Source of the DNA: Hahellaceae bacterium
GTDB taxonomy: Bacteria > Pseudomonadota > Gammaproteobacteria > Pseudomonadales > Oleiphilaceae
Reading direction: 5' to 3'
DNA: 64,000 nucleotides
NCBI GenBank assembly: GCA_024234575.1
Contig: JACKOB010000005.1
Location: forward strand, 248,001-312,000
Part shown: positions 19,203 through 27,475 of the stretch, in pieces
How positions within the stretch are numbered: the stretch's first letter is position 1
Layout: each line of letters opens with the position of its first letter
Translations under genes and position numbers: made by a program
The notes under the pieces: generated by a model
The model's database searches: none
What the model was told of the DNA's origin: nothing
The model's input: the letters and a program-made list of their open reading frames with translations, nothing else

Positions 19203-19898
19203 ATTATTTTTAGCCGCTTATTCGTAAAAGCCAACAACAAAAGTCTAAACTTACACCGTCATTCAGGAAGGAGACGCGATCTACCTCGCGCCGCCTTCCT
19301 GCTGATAGTTCTTGCCGCCACAATGAGTGGTTGTGCAACCAAACCCGAATACAACTTAGCTGTCGATAAAACGCCCCCTCCACAGTGGGAGGTTCGCCGA
19401 GCCCAGCTGTACACATTAACGTCCTGGCGCATCATCGGAAAAATAGGCGTTAAACAGCCAGACCAGAACGATAGTGCGGTCATTAACCGCTGGCAGCAAA
19501 TTGAGGACAACTTCATTATCGACTTGTCTTCATCAATATTGGGGATGGGGGCGACACAACTTGTCGGTAACCCGGAGATGCTGCAAATCAGCAAATCAGA
19601 TGGTGAAACCATTGTTTCCGACACCCCCGAATCCTTACTGTACCAGCAGCTTGGCTGGTCGTTACCGTTGAAGCAGCTGCCATTCTGGATAAAAGGGGTT
19701 CCCTCCCCAAAGTTTACTCAGAGCGTAATGTTTACCGAACAAGGTGACCCGGCAAAATTTAGGGAGTCTGGCTGGAGCATTGATGCAAGTCGATTCGACA
19801 CCACCGGGGACTTCCGTCTGCCCGGTAAAATCAAACTGACCAATGGCGACGTCACCATCATAGTGATCATTAATGAATGGCATCTGGACGATGCATGA
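19203..19898 (+). CDS. lolB: Outer membrane lipoprotein receptor LolB, non-standard start
   Basis: LolB takes lipoproteins from LolA and inserts them in the outer membrane. The mature part is clear: QWEVRRAQLYTLTSWRIIGKIGV, LLYQQLGWSLPLKQLPFWIKGV and LPGKIKLTNGDVTIIVIINEW. The lipobox (LLIVLAATMSGC) has its cysteine only three residues after the sole in-frame ATG at 19323, so that ATG cannot be the true start. Upstream in frame, back to a TAA near 19188, there is no ATG, GTG or TTG. I placed the start at ATT 19203, eight bases after AAAAGG; ATC 19200, ATT 19206 or a CTG nearer the signal are alternatives. A basic RRRDLPR precedes the hydrophobic core, as expected for a signal peptide. Confidence 0.85.
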   Translation: MIFSRLFVKANNKSLNLHRHSGRRRDLPRAAFLLIVLAATMSGCATKPEYNLAVDKTPPPQWEVRRAQLYTLTSWRIIGKIGVKQPDQNDSAVINRWQQIEDNFIIDLSSSILGMGATQLVGNPEMLQISKSDGETIVSDTPESLLYQQLGWSLPLKQLPFWIKGVPSPKFTQSVMFTEQGDPAKFRESGWSIDASRFDTTGDFRLPGKIKLTNGDVTIIVIINEWHLDDA

Positions 19899-19968
19899 AC
19901 TTTCGAGCAGCGAACAACCCAAACCTTACGCACCATCACAACCTTAATCACGCGCACCAACAGACAAC

Positions 19969-20820
19969 ATGAACATCGAATTACTTTCTCCCTGCAAGAT
20001 CAATCTGTTCCTGCATATAAACGGTCGTCGTGATGACGGCTACCACGAGCTGCAAACGATATTTCAATTGCTCAATTATGGCGACAGCATGCATTTTAAA
20101 GCTCGTGCTGACGGCGAAGTAACCATTTCCCCAGACTTTACTGACATCCCCCTTGAGACAAATCTTATCTGGCGGGCAGCACAATTATTAAAACAAACCT
20201 CAAACTGCCCACTAGGGGCAGCAATCACTATCAATAAGCGTATCCCCATGGGCGGAGGCCTGGGTGGTGGTAGCTCGAATGCAGCCACCACCCTGCTGGC
20301 CCTGAATAGATTGTGGAAGCTAAATTTAAGCACTGACAAACTTGCGGCATTAGGCAAAACATTAGGAGCGGACGTACCTGTTTTCGTTAGCGGCCACTCT
20401 GCGTTTGCAGAAGGTATTGGCGATCAGCTCACGCCCATCAACCTGCCTGAAAACTGGTATTTAATTATCTCGCCAGGATGCTCTGTAAATACTGCAAAAA
20501 TATTTTCAGACAAAAGGTTGACAAGGAACACCTCAAAGTTGAAAATAGCGCCCGCTCTTGAGGGATACGGTTCATCACTCAGAAATGATTGCGAACCACT
20601 CGTTAGATCAATGTTTGACCCAGTGGATCAAGCAATAAATTGGTTAAACAAGTTCTCAAAAGCCATGCTAACAGGAACAGGTGCATGTGTTTTCGCTAAA
20701 TTCGAAAGCATGACAAAAGCAAATGAAGTTCTGAATCAACTGCCAGAACAATTCAAAGGCTTTGTCGCACAGGGTATTAACCAATCTCCAGTTCACATTG
20801 AACTAGAGAAAAGGACCTAA
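19969..20820 (+). CDS. ispE: 4-(cytidine 5'-diphospho)-2-C-methyl-D-erythritol kinase
   Basis: IspE phosphorylates CDP-methylerythritol in the MEP isoprenoid pathway. This GHMP kinase shows the N-terminal SPCKINLFLHINGRRDDGYHEL, the ATP-binding PMGGGLGGGSSNAATTL at about residue 90-106 and the C-terminal LTGTGACVFAKF. Length (283) is standard. It follows lolB by about 70 bp and is followed within 25 bp by tRNA-Gln and then prs, a conserved Pseudomonas-like order, so a shared transcript is likely. Confidence 0.97.
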   Translation: MNIELLSPCKINLFLHINGRRDDGYHELQTIFQLLNYGDSMHFKARADGEVTISPDFTDIPLETNLIWRAAQLLKQTSNCPLGAAITINKRIPMGGGLGGGSSNAATTLLALNRLWKLNLSTDKLAALGKTLGADVPVFVSGHSAFAEGIGDQLTPINLPENWYLIISPGCSVNTAKIFSDKRLTRNTSKLKIAPALEGYGSSLRNDCEPLVRSMFDPVDQAINWLNKFSKAMLTGTGACVFAKFESMTKANEVLNQLPEQFKGFVAQGINQSPVHIELEKRT

Positions 20821-20844
20821 AGCGCCTAGACATGAAATTTATAC

Positions 20845-20919
20845 TGGGGTGTCGCCAAGCGGTAAGGCAGCAGGTTTTGATCCTGCCATGCGTTGGTTCG
20901 AATCCAGCCACCCCAGCCA
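20845..20919 (+). tRNA. tRNA-Gln (anticodon UUG)
   Basis: A complete 75-base cloverleaf including encoded CCA. The acceptor TGGGGTG pairs with CACCCCA, the anticodon stem GCAGG/CCTGC encloses loop TTTTGAT (anticodon TTG at 20877-20879), and the T arm contains GGTTCGAATCC. It lies between ispE and prs, and has no separate promoter that I can see, so it is probably processed from their transcript. Confidence 0.97.
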
Positions 20920-20970
20920 ACTTCTTCTATATCTCCCTTGAATACTACAAATCAGCCAAAGGATAGTACC

Positions 20971-21915
20971 GTGTCCAAGTTAATGGTCTTTGCGGGAAAC
21001 GCTAATCCGGATCTTGCCCAACTCGTTGTAGATAAACTTCACATCCCTCTGGGGGATGCAACTGTTGACAAGTTCAGTGATGGTGAAATTTCTGTTGAAA
21101 TAAACGAGAACGTGCGCGGCCGTGATATTTTCATCATTCAGCCAACATGTGCTCCTACCAACGACAACATCATGGAACTTATCGTGATGGCCGACGCCCT
21201 ACGCAGAGCATCCGCCACGCGAATAACAGCTGTTGTCCCATACTTCGGCTATGCCAGGCAAGACCGGCGAGTTCGCTCTATGCGAGTTCCCATCAGTGCA
21301 AAAGTAGTTGCCGACATGATGTCCGGCGTAGGTATCAACAGACTACTTACAGTTGACCTGCACGCTGATCAGATTCAGGGCTTTTTTGATATGCCGGTAG
21401 ACAACGTCTACGCAACACCCATACTAATCGATGATATCGAAAGACGACATTTTGAAAACTTTGTCGTCGTGTCACCGGATGTAGGTGGTGTTGTTCGCGC
21501 ACGAGCCATGGCCAAGCGCCTGGACGATGCCGACCTTGCCATTATCGACAAGCGCCGCCCCAAAGCCAACGTTTCACAGGTGATGCACATTATCGGTGAT
21601 GTTGCAGGAAAGACCTGTATCCTTGTGGACGATATCGTCGATACCGCAGGCACTCTATGCAAAGCTGCTAACGCTCTGAAAGAGCACGGCGCAGAAAAAG
21701 TTATCGCCTATATCACCCACCCTGTACTATCTGGACCGGCTATAGACAACATCAGCAAATCTTCATTAGATGAACTGGTTATCACTGACACCATTCCACT
21801 TAGTGACAATGGAAAGAAATGTGATAAAATCCGCATCCTTTCGATGTCAGGCCTACTGGCAGAATCAATTCGCCGGATTTGTAACGAAGAATCCATCAGT
21901 GCGATGTTTGATTAA
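20971..21915 (+). CDS. prs: Ribose-phosphate pyrophosphokinase
   Basis: Prs makes PRPP from ribose-5-phosphate and ATP for nucleotide, histidine and tryptophan synthesis. The 314-residue sequence is nearly textbook: [15 protein letters not shown], the flexible-loop [14 protein letters not shown] region, and the PRPP-binding [15 protein letters not shown] near residue 218. I chose GTG 20971, seven bases after AAAGGA; the frame is open further upstream through the tRNA but that is not coding. Confidence 0.98.
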   Translation: MSKLMVFAGNANPDLAQLVVDKLHIPLGDATVDKFSDGEISVEINENVRGRDIFIIQPTCAPTNDNIMELIVMADALRRASATRITAVVPYFGYARQDRRVRSMRVPISAKVVADMMSGVGINRLLTVDLHADQIQGFFDMPVDNVYATPILIDDIERRHFENFVVVSPDVGGVVRARAMAKRLDDADLAIIDKRRPKANVSQVMHIIGDVAGKTCILVDDIVDTAGTLCKAANALKEHGAEKVIAYITHPVLSGPAIDNISKSSLDELVITDTIPLSDNGKKCDKIRILSMSGLLAESIRRICNEESISAMFD

Positions 21916-21949
21916 GCTGTCACGAAACCTATCGAAACACCAGAACAAT

Positions 21950-21978
21950 GCGACGAAGAACAACTGTTCTTTCGTCGC
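21950..21978 (+). terminator. Hairpin between prs and rplY
   Basis: GCGACGAAGAA (21950-21960) pairs with TTCTTTCGTCGC (21967-21978) with a one-base bulge and a 6-base loop. No T-run follows, so it may be a weak terminator, an attenuator or an RNA processing site within the prs-rplY region. Confidence 0.45.
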
Positions 21979-22063
21979 TTAATCGGCTGAACAACCCAGC
22001 CAATCAAAGCCGGAAACGAAACTTGGTCGCGAGTCCGTTTACCGCTAATTAAAGGAAAGTAAA

Positions 22064-22684
22064 ATGTCAGATTTATTTATAGTTAATGCAGAAGTCCGAG
22101 CTGACCAGGGGAAAGGTGCGAGCCGCCGCCTGCGTCGTCTTGACAACAAAGTTCCAGCCATTCTGTACGGCGAAGGCAAAGACCCTGTTTGCCTGACACT
22201 GAAGCAAAATGAAGTTGTTAAGTCTCTTGAGAACGAAGCTTTTTACTCTCACATCCTGACCGTTAAATACGACGGAAATGAAGAGTCAGCAATTCTCAAA
22301 GATCTGCAACGCCACCCTGCTACCAACATGGTTACTCACGCTGATTTTATGCGCGTTAGCAAAGACCATGCAATCCATGTACACGTGCCACTGCACTTCA
22401 TTAACGAAGAGTCTTCAGTGGGCGTTAAAATGGGCGGCGGCGCGGTATCACATCAGATGACTGAAGTTGAAATCATATGCTTGCCGGGTGATCTGCCAGA
22501 ATTTATCGAAGTAGACATGAAAGATGTTGAAGTCGATCAGATCCTGCACCTTTCTGACATTGTATTACCAAAAGGCGTTACCATTGCGGCATTGGCGCAT
22601 GGCGAAGACCACAATTTGCCAATTGCTTCAATCCACAAGCCAAAGGGCAGCAAAGCAGACGACGAAGAAGCTACCGAAGAGTAA
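22064..22684 (+). CDS. rplY: 50S ribosomal protein L25, long (Ctc/TL5) form
   Basis: L25 binds 5S rRNA. The N-terminal 5S-binding domain ([24 protein letters not shown]) is followed by the extra C-terminal beta domain of Ctc-type proteins ([22 protein letters not shown]) and an acidic tail. At 206 residues it is the long form, unlike the 94-residue E. coli protein. AAAGGAA is placed well before ATG 22064. The gene sits between prs and pth as in Pseudomonas and ends at a clear terminator. Confidence 0.97.
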   Translation: MSDLFIVNAEVRADQGKGASRRLRRLDNKVPAILYGEGKDPVCLTLKQNEVVKSLENEAFYSHILTVKYDGNEESAILKDLQRHPATNMVTHADFMRVSKDHAIHVHVPLHFINEESSVGVKMGGGAVSHQMTEVEIICLPGDLPEFIEVDMKDVEVDQILHLSDIVLPKGVTIAALAHGEDHNLPIASIHKPKGSKADDEEATEE

Positions 22685-22700
22685 GCCTTCAGAGCACACT

Positions 22701-22728
22701 AAAAAGGCAGCGCAAGCTGCCTTTTTTA
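22701..22728 (+). terminator. Rho-independent terminator after rplY
   Basis: AAAAAGGCAGC, loop GCAA, GCTGCCTTTTTT: a GC-rich stem with a stable GNRA-type loop and a T-run, 17 bases after the rplY stop. pth begins only about 35 bp later, so some read-through is likely needed for its expression unless it has its own promoter. Confidence 0.9.
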
Positions 22729-22762
22729 TATCTACATGCATACACCAGACGGCAGAAAGCGT

Positions 22763-23344
22763 ATGGCAATTAAAATAATTGTTGGTCTTGGTAATCCAGG
22801 TAAAGAATACGAACAAACCAGACACAATGCAGGCGCGCAATTTATCGAATACCTCGCACAACGCAGCGGGCAACAGCTTAAGCCCGAAAAGAAGTTCCAC
22901 GGAATGTACGCAAAAATTTCTGTTGCAAACTCAGACCTACACCTGATCAACCCCACAACCTATATGAACAGAAGCGGTCTTTCGGTACAGGCAATCGCGT
23001 CATTTTTTAAAATATTACCAGAAGAAATCCTGGTCGCTCACGACGAACTCGACCTTCCCTGCGGCAAAGTCAAACTTAAACTCGGCGGCGGGCATGGCGG
23101 CCACAACGGGCTGCGCGACATTATCAAAGCACTGGGAGGCAACAATTTTTATCGACTGCGCCTTGGCATCGACCACCCAGGCAGCAAAGAGCAAGTGGTG
23201 GGGTACGTGCTAGGCAAAACAGATAAAGGTCAAATGCAGTTATTAGAGTCAACCTTTGATGAGTGCGAGCGCTCACTAGACTTTCTCACCTCTGGAGAAA
23301 TAGCCAAAGCCATGAACCGCATCAACTCATTTGCCGGACAGTAA
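22763..23344 (+). CDS. pth: Peptidyl-tRNA hydrolase
   Basis: Pth recycles peptidyl-tRNA dropped from stalled ribosomes. Starting at ATG 22763 the protein is 193 residues (E. coli 194), with IIVGLGNPGKEYEQTRHNAG containing the catalytic His21, the NPTTYMNRSG segment, and the conserved AHDELDLPCGKVKLKLGGGHGGHNGLRDI. An in-frame ATG at 22736 would add nine residues and overlaps the region just after the terminator. It directly precedes ychF. Confidence 0.97.
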   Translation: MAIKIIVGLGNPGKEYEQTRHNAGAQFIEYLAQRSGQQLKPEKKFHGMYAKISVANSDLHLINPTTYMNRSGLSVQAIASFFKILPEEILVAHDELDLPCGKVKLKLGGGHGGHNGLRDIIKALGGNNFYRLRLGIDHPGSKEQVVGYVLGKTDKGQMQLLESTFDECERSLDFLTSGEIAKAMNRINSFAGQ

Positions 23345-23461
23345 CCAGCATAGAAACCTGTGACTTAACCTAATCCAATAATAGCGGTATAATCCCGCGC
23401 CTAAATTGAATCATCGTTAAAACGACTTCTTAATACTTAACTTATCACCAGGGATTACATT

Positions 23462-24553
23462 ATGGGTTTTAACTGCGGCATTGTCGGCTTGCCAAATGTT
23501 GGTAAATCGACGCTTTTCAACGCTCTCACCAAAGCCGGGATTAGCGCTGAAAACTTCCCATTCTGTACGATAGAGCCAAACTCTGGCGTTGTCCCGATGC
23601 CTGACCCGCGCCTTGGCAAGTTAGCAGAAATCGTAAAACCACAACGCATTCTGCCCACCACAATGGAATTCGTAGATATTGCAGGCCTGGTTGCTGGCGC
23701 ATCCAAAGGTGAAGGTCTTGGCAATCAGTTTCTCGCCAATATACGCGAAACCGACGCTATCGCCCACGTTGTGCGCTGCTTTGACGATGAAAATGTTGTG
23801 CATGTTGCTGCAAAAGTTGACCCGGCTGCCGATATTGATGTCATCAATACAGAATTAGCTTTAGCAGATCTCGACAGCGTTGAAAAAGCCATTAAACGCA
23901 TAGGCAGAATGGCAAAGGGCGGCGATAAAAACTCTAAAGCCCAAATTGAAATACTCGAGCGATTGCTCCCACACCTCAATGAAGCCAAACCTGTTAGGAC
24001 CGCCGGTCTAAATAAAGAAGAGCTGTCCCTGTTACGAGAAATTCACCTCCTGACAATTAAACCCACGATGTATATCGCTAACGTCGATGAAGAAGGCTTT
24101 GAAAACAACCCTTACCTGGACGTCGTCAGGGAGATCGCCTCTAACGAAAATGCCGTCGTGGTTCCCATTTGCAATAAACTTGAATCCGAAATTGCCGAAC
24201 TGGATGACGACGAGAAAGCAGAATTTCTCGCGGAGCTTGGCATGGAAGAACCAGGACTGGATCGCGTCATACGCGCAGGCTACAGCTTGCTCGGATTACA
24301 GACGTACTTTACCGCAGGTGTAAAAGAGGTGCGCGCCTGGACAATTCCCGTTGGCGCAACGGCCCCCCAAGCCGCAGGAGTTATTCACACAGACTTCGAG
24401 AAAGGCTTTATACGTGCAGAAGTAACTGCCTACGATGACTTCATTCAGTACAAAGGCGAACAGGGAGCTAAAGAAGCAGGCAAATGGCGACTCGAAGGAA
24501 AAGACTACGTCGTTAGCGATGGTGACGTTGTTCATTTTAGATTTAACGTTTAA
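23462..24553 (+). CDS. ychF: Redox-regulated ATPase YchF (OLA1 family)
   Basis: YchF is a ribosome-associated P-loop enzyme that prefers ATP over GTP and affects oxidative stress responses. The P-loop GLPNVGKST (residues 8-16), the switch [22 protein letters not shown], the specificity motif NVDE and the C-terminal TGS domain ([14 protein letters not shown] and [16 protein letters not shown]) are all visible. The length of 363 is exactly that of E. coli YchF. CAGGG lies eight bases before the ATG. It ends the core cluster that began with the TPR protein. Confidence 0.98.
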   Translation: MGFNCGIVGLPNVGKSTLFNALTKAGISAENFPFCTIEPNSGVVPMPDPRLGKLAEIVKPQRILPTTMEFVDIAGLVAGASKGEGLGNQFLANIRETDAIAHVVRCFDDENVVHVAAKVDPAADIDVINTELALADLDSVEKAIKRIGRMAKGGDKNSKAQIEILERLLPHLNEAKPVRTAGLNKEELSLLREIHLLTIKPTMYIANVDEEGFENNPYLDVVREIASNENAVVVPICNKLESEIAELDDDEKAEFLAELGMEEPGLDRVIRAGYSLLGLQTYFTAGVKEVRAWTIPVGATAPQAAGVIHTDFEKGFIRAEVTAYDDFIQYKGEQGAKEAGKWRLEGKDYVVSDGDVVHFRFNV

Positions 24554-24577
24554 CTTAAATTTCTGTTATTTAATTGC

Positions 24578-24606
24578 TTGACAATAATTAAAAAAAACAA
24601 CAGAAT
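24578..24606 (+). promoter_or_regulatory. Sigma-70 promoter of tRNA-Met
   Basis: TTGACA (24578-24583), 17 bp, then CAGAAT (24601-24606) with a GC-rich discriminator (ACGCGCC) typical of stringently controlled stable RNA promoters. It lies just ahead of the tRNA at 24626. Confidence 0.7.
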
Positions 24607-24625
24607 ACGCGCCTCAAATTGATGC

Positions 24626-24702
24626 GGCAAGGTAGCTCAGTTGGTTAGAGCACAGCACTCATAATGCTGGGGTCGGCGGTTCGAATCCGCCCCTTGCTAC
24701 CA
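24626..24702 (+). tRNA. tRNA-Met (elongator, anticodon CAU)
   Basis: A 77-base cloverleaf with encoded CCA. Acceptor GGCAAGG/CCTTGCT starts with a G:U pair, the D arm is GCTC/GAGC, anticodon stem CAGCA/TGCTG encloses CTCATAA (anticodon CAT), and the T arm has GGCGGTTCGAATCCGCC. It lacks the three G:C anticodon-stem pairs of initiator tRNA, so it is the elongator form, or a CAT-bearing Ile precursor, which cannot be excluded by eye. Confidence 0.93.
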
Positions 24703-24720
24703 TTTATTTGTACAGAATTT

Positions 24721-24757
24721 AAAGGCCCGGCAGTGAAGAACTGCCGGGCCTTTTTTA
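24721..24757 (+). terminator. Strong terminator after tRNA-Met
   Basis: AAAGGCCCGGCAG, short loop, CTGCCGGGCC and a T6 run form a long GC-rich intrinsic terminator 18 bases after the tRNA. Confidence 0.93.
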
Positions 24758-24911
24758 TTGGGTATCTTTTGCTTAAGCATCAATACTCCTCAGCTTTGCG
24801 ACATAAAATTTCGTTAAAAGTGGATCCCACCTTCGCGAATGTCACCATTCGGTGGTATCATTCGCGCCTATTTTTTAAGCAATTTATTTAGAAGCTTTTA
24901 CTGAGTAACAC

Positions 24912-25718
24912 ATGACACGAAACATATTTTGCCGTGCGATAGGACTGCTATTGCTATTAGTTTCCAGCGTCACTACTGCCGCAGCGCAGCAGGAAGGCCC
25001 AACCAAAGCAGATGCAACGACCTACGACTTCACTATTGACCAGTCACCATATGACATAACGCTTTTCAACTCCCGCGAAGGAGAAGACCAAAAAAGACTA
25101 TGGTCACAAACTAAACTTTTGTTTGGTCTAAGTTTCGGTGCCATAGGTGTCATTTCAATTCTGCCAAGTGACATTTCAGCCTGGGACTCCAGTGATGAAA
25201 GCCTCGGCAGCAAATGGTGGAACAACGTTAGCCAAGGCTGGATATGGGACAAAGACGTTTGGTATATCAACTATATAGGACACCCCTACTTTGGTGGCGT
25301 TTACTATCAGGTCGCTCGTAAGTCTGGCTACAACCAATGGAACTCTTTCGTCTACTCTGCTCTGATGTCAACATTTTACTGGGAATACGGTCTTGAAGCC
25401 TTCGCAGAAATACCTTCGGTACAGGACATTTTTGTAACACCCATAGGCGGCTGGATTTATGGAGAGTGGGCGTATCAGCAAGAGAAGGAAATCGTAGCCG
25501 ACGGCGGCAAAGCACTTGGCTCTGAGAGCCTGGGAAGCATTGCCCTGTTCTTTCTGGATCCGGTAGATAAAATAGGATCTGGTATAAATTCGTTGTTTGG
25601 CAAAAGGGTAATTCGTACCGGAACAGGTATGTTGTCACGTTACCCCACACACAGCCCTGCCTATGCAGCCAACACTATTAAAGACTATTGGGGCGTAGAC
25701 CTGGTCTTTACGTTCTAA
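24912..25718 (+). CDS. DUF3943 family exported protein
   Basis: This 268-residue protein begins with a signal peptide (GLLLLLVSSVTTAAAQ). It has the tryptophan- and tyrosine-rich body of DUF3943: NYIGHPYFGGVYYQVARKSG, SALMSTFYWEYGLEAFAEIPS, then VTPIGGWIYGEW. Repeated hydrophobic helices suggest envelope location. No function is known to me. The next gene, 33 bp downstream, encodes an outer membrane barrel, and some relatives appear to carry a barrel in the same protein, so the two may work together. Upstream, a GAATG...CATTC inverted repeat near 24836-24873 could be regulatory. Confidence 0.78.
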   Translation: MTRNIFCRAIGLLLLLVSSVTTAAAQQEGPTKADATTYDFTIDQSPYDITLFNSREGEDQKRLWSQTKLLFGLSFGAIGVISILPSDISAWDSSDESLGSKWWNNVSQGWIWDKDVWYINYIGHPYFGGVYYQVARKSGYNQWNSFVYSALMSTFYWEYGLEAFAEIPSVQDIFVTPIGGWIYGEWAYQQEKEIVADGGKALGSESLGSIALFFLDPVDKIGSGINSLFGKRVIRTGTGMLSRYPTHSPAYAANTIKDYWGVDLVFTF

Positions 25719-25751
25719 TCCATCCGTATGAGAAAATCAGGTGTAGCAAAC

Positions 25752-26297
25752 ATGTTAAGAACTATCGCCGCCATTTACTCTTTGATCACAGCTTTCAGCG
25801 CTGGCGTTACTCAGGCACAAGAAATAACCACGGGGATCGTCGAGTTTGCGGTCGGTGGTGGATACTCGCATTATGACAGCAAAAGAGATATTGATAATAC
25901 AACCACTGGCAACATGAGCCTTGGCATGAACTTCAGCAGATCTTACGCGGCAATAGTGAACTACACAAAGTCTTATTCCGAACAAAAATACACAGCAAAC
26001 ACCGAAGTAAAAATTCGGCGCTACCATATCGACGGCTACCGTTTCTTTAACGAAGACAAGGCACTCCGACCTTTTGTTGTTTTGGGCTTCGGCAATACCG
26101 ATTTAACGGAAGACCGGCAGGAAAAATTTGATGAAACCCAGATCAATGCAGGTATTGGCCTGCACTACCGACTAAACCCTAACTGGGCGGTTCGTGGCGA
26201 CATCCGAAACTTTTACAGCATTGATGCAGAAACAAACGATCAAACACTTATGATGAGCATCGTCTACCGTTTCGCAGACGGTGAGCCCGGACAATAA
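25752..26297 (+). CDS. Outer membrane beta-barrel protein, OmpA-like N-terminal type
   Basis: This is a small exported protein (about 181 residues from ATG 25752) with a signal peptide ending near VTQAQE. About eight amphipathic strands alternate polar and aromatic residues (FAVGGGYSHYD, MSLGMNFSRSYAAIVNYTKSY, RPFVVLGFGNTDL, AGIGLHYRLNPNWAVRGDIRNFY) and the terminal strand is TLMMSIVYRF, ending near an aromatic residue as barrels do. The signature matches OmpA/OmpW-size eight-stranded porin-fold proteins. AGG lies about ten bases before 25752; the ATG at 25728 lacks a site. Confidence 0.8.
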   Translation: MLRTIAAIYSLITAFSAGVTQAQEITTGIVEFAVGGGYSHYDSKRDIDNTTTGNMSLGMNFSRSYAAIVNYTKSYSEQKYTANTEVKIRRYHIDGYRFFNEDKALRPFVVLGFGNTDLTEDRQEKFDETQINAGIGLHYRLNPNWAVRGDIRNFYSIDAETNDQTLMMSIVYRFADGEPGQ

Positions 26298-26371
26298 ACT
26301 TGCACCCCAAAAAGTCGAGTTACATAATGAGGGCGGTCTGACACTTACGATAAAAATCAAGGAAGCCGCTC

Positions 26372-26821
26372 ATGCACAAACCACTCTTGTCCCTTACCTT
26401 GCTGTTAACCCTTTCTATAACGGCTCATGCCAATAATGGGTTGATCAACGTTAAAAGCAAACACTCAACAAAAGAAACCGCCGATAAGCTGGAAGCCGTA
26501 CTCGTCAGCAAGGGTATGAAAGTATTCGCAAGAATTAATCACACTGAAGGCGCTAAAAATGCTGGCATTGACTTACGTCCTACCGAATTAGTTATATTTG
26601 GCAACCCCAAAGTAGGGGCACCACTCATGCAATGCAGTCAATTAGTGGCGATTGACCTTCCCCAAAAAGCGCTGATTTGGGATGATGCTGCGGGGCAAAC
26701 CTGGCTTTCATACAATGCGCCAGAGTACCTGAAGGAACGTCACGACATCAGCGGCTGTGATGCCGTTATCGGTAAAATAACAAAAGCGCTCGACAACTTT
26801 GCCAAGGCGGCGACTGAGTAG
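26372..26821 (+). CDS. DUF302 family exported protein
   Basis: A signal peptide (LLSLTLLLTLSITAHA) precedes a DUF302 domain: LEAVLVSKGMKVFARINHTEGAKNAG, then LRPTELVIFGNPKVGAPLMQ, and DLPQKALIWDDAAGQTWLSYNAPEYLKERH. DUF302 domains are small alpha/beta folds of unknown function found in periplasmic and cytoplasmic proteins. AAGGA is nine bases ahead of the ATG. It is convergent with the Mla-type operon, 37 bp away. Confidence 0.88.
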   Translation: MHKPLLSLTLLLTLSITAHANNGLINVKSKHSTKETADKLEAVLVSKGMKVFARINHTEGAKNAGIDLRPTELVIFGNPKVGAPLMQCSQLVAIDLPQKALIWDDAAGQTWLSYNAPEYLKERHDISGCDAVIGKITKALDNFAKAATE

Positions 26822-26858
26822 CCTCGCCCTCCCCTAATGCCAGTTGAAGTATCACTGG

Positions 26859-27464
26859 TTAGCGTGGCAACTTTGCGGAAACTTCCTCTGCAAACAGGCC
26901 AACCAGATCGCTCATGGCTGAAATTTTTTGTTCTAATGTTATACCGGCATCTTTTCGAGCAGAATAGTTACCACCTGCCAGCATCCGGTTCGACCGGTCG
27001 ACCCAGGCCCAGGATGCCTCAATGCGAGCCTGGCCCTGTGGCGTAACATCAAAGCGATAGATATCCGCTTTTAACTGCACAACAGTTTGCGCCGCAAGCA
27101 TTCCAGAATGAGCAACAAAATGCTTGTCCGGCCGATTTACCAATAAATTTTTCAGTAACGCGAGCTGAAACTCATCCTCAAGCCTTCCCCCCCATTGATC
27201 CAGCTTGGCGATATCGTATTGATTAGCGCTTTGCTGAATAACGATGGTGCTGCGTTTAAGGTAGTCAGCAAAACTTATCGGCCCTACACCGACCAGCCCG
27301 GCCGTATCCGCCGAGTATGACTGTGAAGCTAAATCTGGCGCAGATAACAGGAAAAACTGGCTCTTATCAGAAGGCTTCGAGATTGCACAACCGCTAAAGA
27401 AGAAAACCAACACTACAGTGAGCCCAATACGGCCAGACAACCAAAAACCATTAATAAATAACAT
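26859..27464 (-). CDS. PqiC-like auxiliary lipoprotein of the MCE lipid transport operon
   Basis: A signal with a lipobox (LTVVLVFFFSGC) is followed by FFLLSAPDL and the DUF330/ABC-type transport auxiliary lipoprotein pattern (VGVGPISFADYLKRSTIVIQ, LDQWGGRLEDEFQLALLKNLL). PqiC-type lipoproteins sit at the outer membrane and pair with MCE proteins such as PqiB. It is the last gene after the MlaD-like gene. ATG 27464 has AAAGG eight bases upstream; a TTG at 27470 is too close to that site. Confidence 0.88.
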   Translation of the reverse strand: MLFINGFWLSGRIGLTVVLVFFFSGCAISKPSDKSQFFLLSAPDLASQSYSADTAGLVGVGPISFADYLKRSTIVIQQSANQYDIAKLDQWGGRLEDEFQLALLKNLLVNRPDKHFVAHSGMLAAQTVVQLKADIYRFDVTPQGQARIEASWAWVDRSNRMLAGGNYSARKDAGITLEQKISAMSDLVGLFAEEVSAKLPR

Positions 27465-27475
27465 AACCAAGACCT

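Noticed and set aside
24626..24702. Initiator tRNA-Met
   Set aside because: The anticodon stem lacks the three consecutive G:C pairs that mark initiator tRNA.
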